Source: Semisulcospira habei (taxonomy: Eukaryota; Mollusca; Gastropoda; Semisulcospiridae). Taken from it: DNA of 64,000 nt. The position numbers and the translations under genes are program-made. The stretch lies in the NCBI GenBank assembly GCA_036245525.1, contig BTPG01000004.1:15878264-15942263 (forward strand). Reading direction: 5' to 3'. Shown here one piece after another: positions 8,896 to 22,837 of this stretch (position 1 is the stretch's first letter; every line of letters begins with the position of its first letter). The notes below the pieces were generated by a model, which was not told the origin of the DNA, did no database searches, and saw only the letters and a program-made list of their open reading frames with translations.

Positions 8896-11800
8896 GAACA
8901 ACCTGTCTCCAGAAACTGTGTGTCGCAACCACCTCTAAGACGTCCGTGACACCTGCCGCGCTCACTGATGTTGCCCCGCCCTGTTATAGTGAAATGTGCT
9001 TCCTTGTAAGAAGGTTATGGTTGCAGTTAAAAATACGAGTGCGTATTAAAATGAACCACTATAATACCACCCACATCCAGTCGCTCCAATATGTGTGTAT
9101 CCAACGATCTAAGTCCTCATGTTGCTGTATACTCAACAACCCAAAATAATAAAACACTAACCCACACCAGCCAACCCCTACCTCCCATACTCCTTCATCT
9201 CACCCCTCCCCTCTCCCACCCAAAACCTCCTACCATGCATAATGCGCGCGCGCTAGCGTGTCCTCCTTAAATAAGTTGACTCTTTCATTTTATGTTGTGC
9301 CCCACCTATAATATCTCATACACAACCCAATCCACTCACTACCCGCCCTTGCATGTGTGATGTCGCATGACTCGAGAAACTGTACATGTGTGATCAGAAA
9401 CTCTACTCGTCTAGACCCCCCTCTTGTGCACACACTTAAAATAAAAGAACTCCACCGTGTCCCCAGTGCGACATATAGCTTGTCTTAATCATTCCTCTCT
9501 ACTCTCATCGCATGTCCATAGTCTCATGCCCGCGTACGATCTCCACAATGTTTACTCCATTTTGATCCGTATGAGACTACCGAATCTCAAAGAGTATAAA
9601 GCTACCACACACTGTCTCTATTACTGTTTGCCCTGTACACTGAAGTCACATGCTACAACATTGATCTACGTCCTGTGTCATCCTGCCACTGAGCAACTCA
9701 TCCCATGTGCACGCTGTCTCCTGTGTTGTGTGTAATAACCTCTTGTCTCACACAAGATCATACAGTGAGCTCCCTGTCCTTTTCTCAGATCTCCACTCTC
9801 ACACATGATTGCAATGAGATCATACTAGTACCACTCTTTATGACTACTATCCGATGACTTCCTATGTGTGTACTTAGCCGTTCTTCATCTCACTGAGCCT
9901 TTTTGCCGTCTTTGTCGTGCTCCCTACACCACCTCCGCTGCTCATATCGCTCTATCCTCTCTCATAACCTAAGCACCCTGTGCTCATCTATCTGTATATA
10001 TGGTGTGTCTCCATCGCTAGAGAACCACATCACCTCTCGACTCCTCTGGAAGCGCTATATCTCAACATATCAACCAAATAATCAGAACGCAGTACTTATC
10101 CTCTCCTCCCTGTACTGCCAGTGACATCTATTCGTGCCTGCTCATAGAAGTGCATACAGAAAGCTTGCGCCATGTTGAACTCCTAAAACGCTGTGTGATC
10201 ATCTCTACTCAAATTTGCTATGTGAGCGTGCTCTGTCACTCCTCTGTGCATATGTCCAAGATCTTCCTACATCTCTACCAGCACATATCTGAATAACACC
10301 AGCGCCGCACTACTACCTCCAATCAAATTGTGTCCATGAGTGATGTGACAGTGTCCTCGCATCTCCGTTCACGCCGTACCATTTCATACAAATCTGCAAT
10401 CTGTCCCTAGAGATCTTACTATAATATCACCTCTTCAATGAATCCTGTCTTGTTGTCTCTAAAAGATACCCCAACCATGTATGTTGCTGCTGTATTTACC
10501 AATATACCAATCCCTACTATCTCCACAAGCGTCACTACTTCGTGCTGAATTGACGCTGCAACATAAAACACTCTAATACGCTAGTAACTGCTCGTCACTC
10601 ATCCACTCTTGCGACACCCATCACCACCTAGACTCTCCTTCCACCACCCTCCCTACTGCCACCCCCCGTTATGTATAATAAATCTATAACTGTTCAATCT
10701 GCAATTGCCTGCTATCCTCAACACTCTATCAGTCCATCTCGCTCTTAATGCACATGAACTATATGAGTCTAAATGTGCCTCTATATGCTCGCCCACACTT
10801 TGCTCCTAATCTCAATCAACAGAATAAAAAAATAAATGTAGTGTGTCAACAATGCTCATTCACACTACAGAAACGTAGATCCTCAGAAGTTGTCTCTAGA
10901 TGACCGAGTCCAGTACATAGGAAGTATCGACGCTTACTAGATCAAGATTATTGTGCCACATAAATTCACAACCGAACGCTTGTACCACATGTGTGAGAAT
11001 GCCTAGATCTCCAAGTCGATAAATGAAATAGTAATCTACAACACTGTAGAACAAGATCCGCATAGAGAGAGTCATCTGAGAGTACATAGAGATCGCTTAT
11101 CTCTCGTGTGAATTTAGCATCACATAATTTCATAATGACCGAATAGAGAGGAACTCCTCTTGGACTAAGCTACACGTCACCATCCTAAACTTTCATTCTC
11201 AACAACCAACAACCAATAATAGAGACCTCTTTAAATGTCTGCTTACACTCTAGAAATTTCGCACAATCTAGAGACAAAAGTCTAATTTAAACAATACACT
11301 GTGTAACTGTCAGTCTGTAGTACGAAGCTTCAATCATACAATATTGTGACCACTGCTCTAATCAGAGCCCATTCTCTTCTATGTCTGTTCTAACTCGTGT
11401 TCAATCGTTCTAACTCTACTATAACTGCTCTCATCTCAAAAGTCCAAACACTCCAGATATAAGAGATATCTCTTGTGTCATAAGATTCCATTAGATCCAC
11501 TGTCCAATAAACAACCATCTAGGTGGCCTTATCAAGCCATATCTGTCTTACAACTCGCACCTACCATACCCCAACCCCCCACTCCCCACCACTCTCCTAG
11601 TAGATAGAGAGATATATCATAGTCTATAGATTATAGACCTAACACCAAACCACCACCCACCATAAAATTTGAAAGAGTATATAGATGAAATGATAATTCT
11701 TACGCATACACAAGAAAAGCCAAACTCAATAAAGATATCCGCTGTCAAAGATTAAGTTCATGTTAATTACACTACACCAAACCCATCACTACTGTAGAAA

Positions 11801-14800
11801 AAACGCTATACGATTCTGTGTAAGACAAGTACTATTTGAGCTGCACAATAAAACTAAACATCTTCCAAGAGTGAATCCAACACTTTGATCACAGAATTAG
11901 TGACACGAATAAAGAGTGTGCAATAACACTGTGCGCACACTGTGACTCTCCATAACGTAAAGTACTGTATTACTATTGTTCCAGACAAATTGATATAGTC
12001 CTAATACATCTCTCACTATCCAATAAGTACGCACTCAATTAGTTGACGCAGAGTTGTCTGTCCTATAAGTAGATTTGGTGCAATCAAAAACAATAAAAAA
12101 TTATAAATCTCTTCCAACATAAATTCCAAATCCAAACCTAAGCTACATTAAAAACTTTAAGATAGTCTGTCACTCTTTGTCAAACTAACTAATTCCAGTG
12201 CAACTCTCTAAATATGAATAGATAAAGAGATGATGTAACTATTCCGTCATCACATTACATTACGAGCTGACACAATGTGTCACTACCAAGAGCCAATGTA
12301 TATTATATACTTGTACGTGGTTGTTGTATCACCATAAAGTTGTGCAAGACAGTGGTCAATATAGCATATAAACACTCTTACCCCCTCCACCTAAAACCCC
12401 CCCCCCTTTACTCATTCTCGCACACTACGTCTCTAATGGCTCATCTTAAACACAACACTCTCGTAAAAAGTCTGCTTCTCTTTCATAAGCGCATTCCCAC
12501 TCTCTAAAGATTCTACAACGCAGCAAGCAACAGAATATCTCTCACTGTGCTTGCTAAGTTCACGTGTTCTCACGTATGTGAGTACCCTAAAATAATGACA
12601 ACCAACGCTAGTGCTAGGCCTTCTCGCACTAGGAGGAGTCCTTCCACATTAATGTTTCTCACACAGTGAAACCTCACACCAATAAGAAATACGCTTGTAG
12701 ACACACTGTTCCTGCGCCATCATATACTAGCACCCCACCTCCCATAATCCAATTTCTCCATACAAACCTTTTAAATTCTTCTCTACTTCTACTATTCAAA
12801 ATCACAACTCTCCAAAACCTCATGTATAATCTACCCCGGCACTTCAATTTCTTCCAACTTTACCACTCGAACAAACCCACAACCCCCTAAATAATTGTAA
12901 AACTGATGACATCTTGCGCGGTCCAAACTACAAAAATCGCAACTCTTACATAGTCAACCAATCTGAGAATATCCCTCTTTGTACAACGTTCAGTGTCTAC
13001 AAGACTTAAAGTTCAAATGACTAGAGACCAAGAATACCGCAGTTTCTCCCAATAAAATGAATACTTAATATCTCAATTTCTGTTATGACCATGCTATTGA
13101 ATTCACAACAAATCCGAAGACATATATGTGAACGTTCTCTAAATCTGTCTAGTCCTGAGTGTTAATTCCACTCACTCCGATACACATACCAATGTGCTAA
13201 AACCGCTCTATACATCTTCTAATGAAACGTGTTCTATGACATGATCGAAGACGTCAACCTTGTGTGTTAGAACCACGTGTATTAGTGAAATTCGTGTCTG
13301 CAGTTCATTAAAATTCAGTCTTACAATGATCTGACAAATGATAAAACCCTCTATTACCACAAGTGTCGTGTGTGTGTTAAAAAAGTAATCTCCAATTATA
13401 TCTGCTTATATCTATATGTCACTAATGTACTATTTTACAAGACCTTGTGAAACCCTCTATAATGTGAAAAATTCATATCGTGATACAAGATGTTTCGTGC
13501 CTCACTCTGTAAGAATCACGATTCCACAATCAAACCAACAATGTAACAGAACTTGTGGTGTATCTTTCTAATATACAGAGTCCGCTCATAAATGAAAGAT
13601 ACATACTAATGACATACTAATATAGGACACACCTCTATGCAAGAAAGTTGTCCCACTGATAAAGGTCGTACAACCAGAGTATGAAAAATAGTATATGTAT
13701 GTGTACCGTGTTGTGACAAGATTCTCTGACCATTGTCTGTGTCTAATAATGTCTGTGACCTATAGAGACCAACAATCTGATGTGTGTGCATCCCCACACG
13801 AATCCTCCCACCCTCCACCTCACCACTGATATATGTCTCTGAAGAGATCTCATCTGTCTCATCTATAGTCCGTAATCTATAACCTGCTTCCATTATAGTC
13901 GTACTTGACTTGATAGATAAATTGTCAAAGTGCCATCTGTCAACCTCCCTCCCCAAACCCTCTCATCTCCCCGCCTGCGTACCCCTGCCCCGAGCCTGCG
14001 CTCTCCTAAGCTTGTTTGTCACTATCTTGTATACCTCCCACTCTAGTAAATGTAATGTCCAATCTCCCCCCTCATGTGCTGTCCCTAGATGTGTCCTAGA
14101 TGGTCCAATAAATGTGAGATATACTAATAACTCTTATCTAGCATCTGTGTAGATTGCTAGACTATATCACTCTCGTACATCAACTACCATGCTGCTACTA
14201 TCCTGTACTCTGAGCCCCTCACTCCAACCTTCAATACATATAGTACCCCTCGAACCACAAATGTGCTCAATCTCATGGTGAGAAATAACTACACCAATGT
14301 CTACACTCAGTGCAGTGTCTTATGTCTCTCACAGACTTCAGTTGTCAAATAGTCTCTTGTGTGAATACACATGAAGATGATGTACCTATTTAACACCACA
14401 TATGTTATTAACACTGCCTCCACATCTCTCTTGCTACAGTCCATTTCTCCCATATCGTCATCATCTCTATCATCCAGCTCACCAAAAGCTAAGTGTCACC
14501 ACTATATGTGCACCGCCTCTGCCCCCTCTCTCAGAGCCAGATTGTCACAGCATGTACTGATTCTCTTGTAAACCATGCCACATCTCGCTGTGATCATGTG
14601 CTTACCAACTGATATATATCTCACATGATGATATCAGTTTACCTCCATTCTATGTATCTATCTCTGACCTCGTTCTACATCTCTCCCCCCCTTGCCTAGC
14701 ACATTTGTGCCCACTATGAGAACCTCAGTTGTTTTAGTCCTGTGTTCTGATCTAGCCAGACCTAATCACCCTCATCCAAAACAATTGCAATCCATAGTCT

Positions 14801-17580
14801 CAGTAGACAATGCCTGTCTAGAGCGGTAATTCCATTCCGCCTAACTTTCTGATAGTATTCATGTGATACATAGAATTCCTATGTGTGTGTGTGAATCAGC
14901 CTTTAAACTACATATAATTATCCATCTCACTGTCCCATATCCTCATTCTGTGTCTATCTACAACATATCTAAAGTCGCCACACGTCTATCTATCGTCTAT
15001 GTATCTCCCGTCCCGTGTACCTCTCTCTCTCTTCACACAACTTCCACGCATCACTCACGTCTTGTGTGCGCTCCTACCTCTAAACCTACCACTCTGTGTG
15101 TCTTCCCGCCACTCTCTCCCCTACTATAGATGTCATGTTCCGATGTTTTGTATAATAATCCCTCCCATGTAGTGGTCTGTGACATCAACTGTCTCATATA
15201 GTCTGATCTCTCATATATAGCTCTCTGCTATATATTCATGTGCTACACATATTACTACCTACACCCGTCTGCCCCTCTTAATACTCGTGTCAGTCACCCC
15301 TACCTTGTGTCGCCCACTTCTCACTCTTCCTCGATCCTCAATAACAATCTCAACATCTTCTCTAACAAATCTGACCAACTAACCTATGTACCCAAGTTTC
15401 TATACACGCTCATGTTCTGTGTATCCTTTACCCTCTCAAACAGATACCCACATCCATGTTTACAACAACCATCCTCCCTAATATCTTCGTTACCAAAATT
15501 TTCCTGTCTCTTGCTCTACATACGTGTGCTAAGTCTAGCGTGCCTCTACATGACTTCCGCCTACTCACATCATCAGATCAGAATAACCCACTGAATCCAC
15601 CCCACCACGCCCTTAGTATCTCTACCGACATCACTCTACCTCTGTCATTCACAATCGTCCGTCACTGCGTATGTGCATAGATGTACTCCTTATCACAGTC
15701 ATAACTATCATTGATCACCAATATCCCATGATCGTTGTCCACTGTGTACTCATTGCTCTCTCTTGACTATTTACCTACCCACTCTCGGCGTGGTTAATGT
15801 CCGTGTCTGTTATCTGTATACTTCATCCCCAAACTCGAGTCGTGTGCACAATGTTGAACAACTTCTTACGCCTGTTATCACGTGCAATCTGTTTACTAAC
15901 TAGTATGCAGCATCTCTGTTGTTAGACAGTCTGTCTCCTTGAGAGTTAGTTATCCCAAGTCACTCTCACCAACTCACTCAGTGTATAGCACCATCACTAT
16001 TAGTTGCTATCACACTCTATTCATAAGAAGAAAACATGTACTAGAACAATCGTGTCATACTACATCTGTGTGTGAGTTGCTGCACGAATACAGGACACTC
16101 TCGCACTGTAGATGTTGTCCGACATGACTGTACTCCAACCCTCTGTGTATCTCACAGTTGTACCATGTCCCACTGAAACATACCTAATCGTGCGTGTCCA
16201 CACGTGCACTGTTCACACACTCAGACTATCTACTACAATGCGTCCTACTTCTCGCCACGTCATGAATTAGTGTTACCTAATAGACAATGTCAAACGTAAT
16301 ACTAAGTTCATTTCCTAAGTATACTAATGTCACTAGATTACTACACAAACCTCCTGTACACTTGCATAGTGACACATCCTAGAGTAACTGAGATCATCAC
16401 ACCGAAGATCTATAGAGATAGAGAACTGTCGCGAGGTCAGCATGATCCTTGACCAACATACAATACTCCATCTGTTTTAGCAATTACACACCCCCAATTC
16501 TACCTCCTGTTCCTCGACAAACCCTCAACCACCACCTCTAAATAAAACCACACCTCCACCTCTTCAATAACCCTGATAACACGCCCTGTTATCTCGCCAC
16601 ACATCTCTGACCACCACGTCATATCCCCTCCTCCAATTCTCCTCATCACTCACACTCTGTACATCACACCCCCTACACACACCAACCTGCTACATCACAT
16701 TCCACTACAAACCCACCATCCCACTATTCTCTAATCCTAACCACTCTCAAATCTATATGAGTGGATATCTTCTTCTCCTGACTAATCACCACCACCCATC
16801 CACTTCTACACCACAGTGAGAAACAAAAAACATAGAATACCTCATGTCATATCTCTACCTCCTCCCACAGCATCCCATGAATCGTCGACGCACCTAGCTC
16901 TCGCCTCACACCCACCACTCCTGTATGTGTTTCACTGCCACTCGTGTCCTCAACAAATGAAACTGTCCATTGTAATAAAACCACTAAGATATAACCATCG
17001 CTACGTACTCTGAGTTAGACGTCAATCAACGCCATGAGTCGTAGTGTCTACTATTATTCCTAATTGCTGTGTGTCTCCACCCCACCCCTATGATCCGAGA
17101 ATAGAGCTCATGTCTAGAGTCTCAACAGCCACAGCTTATATAAAATATATCGCACACCAATGTGACCCAACTTACCGTACTCCCACCCCGTGATCTCATA
17201 CCATCTGACCGTTCCTGTCTTATTGTCAATCTGCACCTATTAACCTCACTGATTGCCAAGCTTGTGAACACCAAGTCTAGTCCCCCTATCTCCCACCATC
17301 TTGTCCTCCTGTTGATATGTGTATTCAACTAACCCAAATCCTCTCTTAATGTTAACCCTACCCGTGTGCCAACAGTTCCGATCATCTCATGATCACCTAC
17401 GATGCTCAGTTCTGTGATACTTCCCAATAGATCTCAGACCAGAACTTACCAGAACTTATACTCAAATACCACTGTCTGCGAAGTTTTATGTGTGCGCTTG
17501 ATCTGTTAATCATACAAATCGCTCATCTCTCGCTCTCCTGGAATCATAAAAGTAAGAAAGTATTAAAATGACAGCCTAGG

Positions 17581-17750
17581 TCCACATCCCAAACCCTAAC
17601 AACCATCATATCTCATACCAACACCAAAATAAATCTATTACATATCCACCCTTAACCCCCCCAAAACACTCTCCTTTTCTAACCCCACACCCCAACTAAC
17701 ACCTCCAACCCAACCCACATTTATCCACCACTTCCCCTACTATAACAACC
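17581..17750. other. G-free tract, 170 bases
   Basis: No G on the plus strand from 17581 to 17750. C and A dominate without an obvious period. Similar low-G patches occur at about 9141-9235, 12725-12895 and 16480-16760. Confidence 0.85.
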
Positions 17751-19899
17751 GTATATACATCACTGTTCTCCGAGATCCATACTAGTGTGTCACAGCCCTA
17801 TCTCGCTGCACCCCAAAATCCTGTCACTTCTCCTTTCTCTCTCCTCACATCCCTTGATCCTCTGTCAACATAGTTAGACGCACCAACGTCTGTCTCACCC
17901 ACACTGCACATAGATACAGTCCTTCGCACACATATTAGAACCCTACACAAACTTCTACACACTTTATATGTGTGTCCTGCTTGTGTGTCGCGAAAGACTT
18001 ATAGAGACGTGTGTTGTCTGCCCACACTCAGTATGTAAGTCTGTGTCTGTGTGACCATGTACTAAGATTCTCACCTGTTCTCGCCCCTCAATCCGCCATT
18101 ATATCCTAACCTCCCCTCTCTTGCTCTCTCGTAGTGCATCTCGTTACTGTACAAGAATATTTGCTCCCCCCACCTGTACCACCTGCACGCCTTTTTTATT
18201 CCGTTCCATCAGTCTAGACGCTGAACTAAACACACCTCGAAAACATCTGTTCATATCTCCGTCTATCCGCCCACTTATACACCTTGTTCAGTGCTGCACT
18301 TTCTCCATTCACATGCAACCTTGTTCAATACTGTCGCACATGTCTATCTGTAGGTAGTGTCCGTGGCATCCACACTTCTACTTGACTGCAACCAGTGTTC
18401 TACGTAGATTTGCATCTAGTTGTCACTATGTGTTTTGTTTCGAGGTGATGTATGTTTATGTTAGTAAGAATGGAGGTAATCATATTGAATGTTTGTGAGT
18501 GTCTCTGGCAGTGTTACTTCTATGTGAACGTGTGCTAGACTCTAGTATATCCGATCGCAATACCGTGTATCGTACTACACTCGAATCTACCCACACTAAG
18601 CACGTCAGTACATAGAGAGAGAACTCCGACTCCCCAGCCTTAGCCGGATTCCGCTACATCTCCTCGCTGAGAAGTAGAAGCTCAGTTAGAGGTCAGTGTC
18701 AGATCTAGGTACTACATTCATCTGCTACATGATGGTATATTTAGGGGTCGAGGCTGTGAGAACTTAGCAGATTTGTTCACATGTCAGCGGCCTATCTATA
18801 TGATACAGTGGAACGATCACACACAAGAGAAAGTGTAGATAGTAACTAGAGGCAAGAGAGGATAACCCGTTAAGCTTTTTGTCTTGTGTGAGGAGCTCGG
18901 ACTGTCTCTCTCTTTCTTACGAGCTCATACGCTATAGATAGAGTCGCAGAGAAGAGTCTCTCGTACTGAATACACTCGTCTCCGCTAGTCTGCCTCATGT
19001 ATGGGCTGCGTTACATAGAATAGACATCTGTGAGAAGTGTGCTTAAAGCCATTGTGTCTACTCCTTTGTTCAACTAGCGCTAACGCAGACGCCAGCCTAG
19101 ACTCATCAGTGGTGCAATATATGGATACAGACAAGGTGTTGCCTGATGACTCTCAGCAAGCTATGGCGATAGATCCTCACTGCTCAGCCCCGTGTGGAGA
19201 CTCATATACGTGTTAGGGCTTCGATTGTATTCTCAATCCTTGTGTTGCTCTACTTAGTGGTGGTGACGAACGATGTAACGCTGATCACATAGACAGTGGT
19301 GTCAACTGGTATAGATACAGATATGAACGCAGCTCAAAGAGTATAGTGTAGTGGTTCGCTCTCTTGCCACGCTAATGGTAATTCTTGCGTCCTGGCTCGA
19401 ACGAGAAGTCTCTTACCGTGAACCGTCGTTCACACACGCCTAATACCGCGCACACGAAATGTGTACTCACATCTAGTGTGATGTGGTACTACGTTGATGC
19501 GTAGAGCAGAGGCGGAGGAGCGATCACATGGAGAAGCTAGAGACCAATGATGTCTCGTTAGCTTGACTCGGTGATGTGTCCAGCTTGTGTAGCTGCTGGC
19601 GGGTAGGACGGTCTAGACGGTATTTGTTGGGCCGAGTATCATCTCTGGATATGACCTATCTCAGGGTGAGACACGCGCGCGCGCACGTGTGGGTCTGTTG
19701 AGTGGGACGCGAAGATTGGTTTATTAACGCGCTTGATTAGACTAAGGATAGAGCTAGGTTCAGGTGGCTCGATGCCGCTTGATTGCTGCAGGACTCACCT
19801 CGAGCCGCTGAGAGACACTGTGCTGTACACGCACCAGACTCTAATCCGCAGGCGGAGTCTAACACTATAATTGCTGAGAGACCGCAGTAAGCAGATCGC

Positions 19900-20425
19900 G
19901 CTTACACGAAGATAAAGATCGACACGGAGAGTTTTGTCAAAGGGTGTGTGTACTTGCCAGAATGTTCGCGCGCTGCGACGCCTATATCGGGCCGCCCAAG
20001 GCCACTATATTCCTCTTCCCGCCCTGTCACCTTGAACTCACTATTCCATTTCGTGTGTCCTGTTTGCCGGTGGTGCCTGCACAGGTCAACCGCACCGAGG
20101 ACTGTTCTGAGTGTCTGCTCGAGCATGCATAAAATTCGAGGTGATTTGTCGGCGCTGTGCGCGGTCGCATCGCTCGTTTCTTGAGAGATGAAGCGCACGC
20201 TGCTATCGCGCTCACTCAGGTCCGACGCACGTCCGCGCTCTCGTGATCAAGACGCCATACGTTCTGCACTTATCGTTTAGTGTTGTAGTGCTACCTCTAG
20301 GTGTTCAGTGGTAGTGTTGCCGTTTAGATGTTGTACACTCCGCACACGCTCGCTTTGCTGGAAAGAACTATTGTGTATTAAGTTAGCAACTACAAGTTCT
20401 TCTGTGATACGTGTAATCTGTACAA

Positions 20426-20429
<4 letters not shown>
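19900..20429. other. Unassigned stretch
   Basis: Normal-looking composition returns here. No gene or repeat recognised; the overlapping frames of 60-100 codons on both strands look accidental. Confidence 0.35.

Positions 20430-20474
<45 letters not shown>
20430..20474. repeat. (TC)n microsatellite
   Basis: Uninterrupted TC dinucleotides. Confidence 0.97.
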
Positions 20475-20479
<5 letters not shown>

Positions 20480-20575
20480 GCAAAATCCATTATACTTTTT
20501 ATATTTGCTGTAGTATAGTTTTAAGCGAAAGAATGTATGTGTACATGATATACTGATGTGTGTGTATGTGTGTGT

Positions 20576-20578
<3 letters not shown>

Positions 20579-20619
<41 letters not shown>
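20579..20619. repeat. (GT)n microsatellite
   Basis: GT dinucleotides followed directly by an H2-like fragment. Confidence 0.96.
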
Positions 20620-20624
20620 AGGGT

Positions 20625-20690
20625 TGTGCAGGCTTGGCTTGGCGCCTGTAGGCTACAAGCTAATCTGGCACAAGCCTGTGCACGCGGCAA
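20625..20690. repeat. H2-like fragment
   Basis: GCAGGCTTGGCTTGGCGCCTGTAGGC is followed by AAGCTAATCTGGCACAAGCC. This matches the centre of an H2 hairpin with the outer arms replaced. Confidence 0.5.
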
Positions 20691-20729
20691 TTGCACACCG
20701 GCGCGCGTGTGTGTGTGTGTACGTTATTT

Positions 20730-20823
20730 TGTTTTGTAGTGTGTAGCAAGGACAAGAATGAAAACAGGTCTGCGCACCTATTCTTTTATCCTTGGAAAAT
20801 AAAGTTTCATTTCATTTCATTTC

Positions 20824-20888
<65 letters not shown>
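20730..20888 (+). repeat. Retroposon 3' tail plus (TC)n
   Basis: GTGTAGCAAGGACAAG, then TTTTATCCTTGGAAAATAAAG and a (TTTCA)n tail run into (TC)n at 20827-20888. The same 3' end recurs at 21093-21165 and 45850-45930, so it is the end of a dispersed retroposon family. The body of the element was not recognised. Confidence 0.6.
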
Positions 20889-20892
<4 letters not shown>

Positions 20893-21092
20893 AAAGTACG
20901 CGTTTGGGTGAGTGCTTGCTTACTTTGTTCCAGTCAAAGTTTACTGTCCCACTGGCACTAAAAGCCTGATCGAGGACTATCAGTTTTGGGTGATTGAGTG
21001 AGTGCGCACGTATACTATGTGTGAGCTTCTCTGTCATGTATTAGTGTCCATTGTCTAGCTTATGACCATTTGTATTGAAGCGTGCTGTTTAG

Positions 21093-21165
21093 TTGTAGCG
21101 GCAACGATACATTTGAAAATTAGTCTTGTAACCAAATACCTTTACCGTTGTAAAATAAACTTTTT
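21093..21165 (+). repeat. Retroposon 3' tail (same family)
   Basis: TGTAGCGGCAACG, then GTCTTGTAACC and CTTTACCGTTGTAAAATAAA. It aligns by eye with 45850-45912 and 20733-20800. No terminal microsatellite follows. Confidence 0.55.
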
Positions 21166-21750
21166 CTTCTAACCAAGTGGTTTTCCTTCACAAGTCTATG
21201 CAAATTTACCTTTCGCTCACCGGGTATGAAGACCCTTCTGAGCCAGAGAACTGTGCGGGTTATATTTGAAGTCTTGCAGCTGGGTGGTTTTCATTTTTTG
21301 GTCGGCAGTGAACGGGTTACAAAAAAGAAAAAAAAAAAGAAAGAGTGAGAAAGAAAGATCAAAGAAACATAAAAGAAAGATCAAAACAACTGTGGCAGAA
21401 AAGAAAATCCTGGCAATCATACGGGAAAGTTGCAATGACTAGAGTGGGAAAATCCCTCCTGCCTTCCCTCCCAGAGAAAATTAAATTTGGTCGTGCTTTA
21501 ATGCGACGTTAAATCGCTCTCAAAGCCATACACCATCATCTTGTCACGAGCCCTGCGATTGGCTGACGGCACAGCAGGCAGCGCCATCTCAGTGGGAGGG
21601 GGGCGTCTCTCTCAATCACTTCTCCAGGGTGGCGGGCGCCATCTTGAAATGCGGCCCCAGATTTTCACCAGAAGATACATCGTCGGCGGCTGCAAGCAGA
21701 AAGAACTTATGCATAAGCAGCCTCAGATCAACTTAAAAAAAAAAAAAACT
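21166..21750. other. Unassigned, partly A/G-rich
   Basis: AAAGAAAGA-rich sequence at 21320-21400. ATGCGACGTTAAATCG at about 21500 resembles the GACGTTAA end of some molluscan repeats (recollection, not a search). No gene. Confidence 0.35.
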
Positions 21751-21816
21751 GCAAGAGGCATAGATTCTCATGAACCCCTGCAGTCGCAGGGGTTCATGAG
21801 ATTCTATACCTCTTGC
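21751..21816. repeat. H1 hairpin
   Basis: A 66-bp foldback with GAACCCCTGC pairing with GCAGGGGTTC. The G-C pair seen here in other copies (GAGCCCC/GGGGCTC) has become A-T with both arms changed. A poly-A run precedes it. Confidence 0.85.
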
Positions 21817-22170
21817 TGGAAGGAATAGGTGCCGGTCTGCCAGAACTAAAATTGAAGGAGTTGTTTGAGGTTTTGGTTGACTTGATAAGCGCCCACACAC
21901 AGCGTATTTATGATGTATCAGTTGAAACAGCACTCTCCAGGTTATTGGACAAGGTTCCGGCGAGCAGTTATGATACGGGCGCCCCTTGAAGTCTATTAGG
22001 GGCTGCTTCGGTGTGTTACTGTATATTTGCCTACTTCTTGTCGCATAAACTTCGGCACAGTTAGACTCTTGGTGTGTGTTTACTTTTTCTCCTTACCTCT
22101 GATGTTCTGCCTGCTTTTTAACTTCCTATAAGTAAAACATTTTTTAATCGTTATTTTGATATGATTTGCT

Positions 22171-22396
22171 TTAAGCCCTTCCCTGACACTGGACGCATAT
22201 TGTGTTTCTAAAGCTTTGTTAATTCAACGACAGAAATTCAAAACCGTCGGCTATGGGAGATGTGTACACTGACGTTGGTCTCGAGTCAGCAAGAGGCATA
22301 GATCCTCATGAGCCCCCGCAGTCGCGGGGGCTCATGAAGATCTATGTCTCTTGCAATTGCATCGCGTTCACTTTTTCTCGGCAGTCAGAGGGGTAA
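22171..22396. mobile_element. H1 TTAA element, full length
   Basis: The left end is TTAAGCCCTTCCCTGACACTGG; the right end is CTCGGCAGTCAGAGGGGTAA, with TTAA decayed to GTAA. The hairpin is 22289-22354, with a GC-rich tip (CCCCCGCAGTCGCGGGGG). The left flank GGACGCATATTGTGTTTC matches the copy near 36965. Confidence 0.7.
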
Positions 22397-22659
22397 GTTA
22401 ATGAATTCATTTCTATTTGTTAATTGTTAAATTTCTTCTTACCTCTGAATCTCTTCCCGCCCCTTATTTTTTTTTTTAAATATAAAAATGTTTATATCGT
22501 TATTTATTTTTGTTTGCATACAATTTTATTTCGTCGAATTTATTTACACTTTTATCAACCATGAATATTGTAATGGGTGCCTCTGGAACCATTTGGATGA
22601 GCATTGCGCAGAAACCGCACTCGAAACCCAGGCCCACAGACGCAAGTGAGACCGATCTC
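22397..22659. other. Unassigned, A/T-rich
   Basis: T-rich sequence around 22460-22560. No gene or repeat recognised. Confidence 0.35.
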
Positions 22660-22661
22660 TG

Positions 22662-22837
22662 CCGACAAGAGGGAATGATTTTTATGGACCCCTGAGGTTG
22701 CAGGCGCCTATGAAAATCTGGGGCCAGTTGCATGAGTGAGCTTAGTCCTACGCCAGCCACTAAACAAGGTGCTCTGCTATAACTATGGCTGGCGCAGGAC
22801 TAAGCTCACTCATGCAACTGGTACCTGGGCCTCTTGC
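22662..22837. repeat. H1 hairpin split by an H5 insertion
   Basis: An H1 left arm (ACAAGAGGGAATGATTTT..GGACCCCTGAGG) and the start of its right arm (GGCGCCTATGAAAATCT) are interrupted at about 22720 by H5. The H1 end GGGCCTCTTGC resumes at about 22826. H5 therefore arrived after H1. Confidence 0.6.
22720..22821. mobile_element. H5 long-stem hairpin
   Basis: A 36-base arm at 22724-22759 (CCAGTTGCATGAGTGAGCTT..GCCAGCCA) pairs with 22786-22821, with about two mismatches, around a 26-base loop. Shorter copies are at 36034 and 58652, and a half copy at about 44331. Confidence 0.8.

Larger units (their letters stand above)
8274..19900. other. Anomalous C-rich, element-free block
   Basis: About 11.6 kb with no recognisable gene, LINE, SINE or hairpin element, although such elements occur about every kilobase elsewhere. 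On the plus strand C strongly exceeds G up to about 18.36 kb; composition is mixed after that. Short words such as TCTC, CACTCT and GTGTGT recur, but no fixed tandem unit is visible. The longest open frames are about 120 codons and resemble nothing known. It could be a degenerate satellite, heavily mutated DNA or poorly corrected long-read sequence. I cannot tell these apart from one strand of text. Confidence 0.6.

Noticed and set aside
8274..19900. Horizontal transfer from a microbe as the cause of the odd block
   Set aside because: No coding density, ribosome sites or recognisable protein, so there is no positive evidence for a bacterial or viral segment.
9457..20215. Many frames of 60-120 codons in the anomalous block
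   Set aside because: Lengths and overlaps on both strands fit chance in C-rich, stop-poor sequence. No domain is visible.
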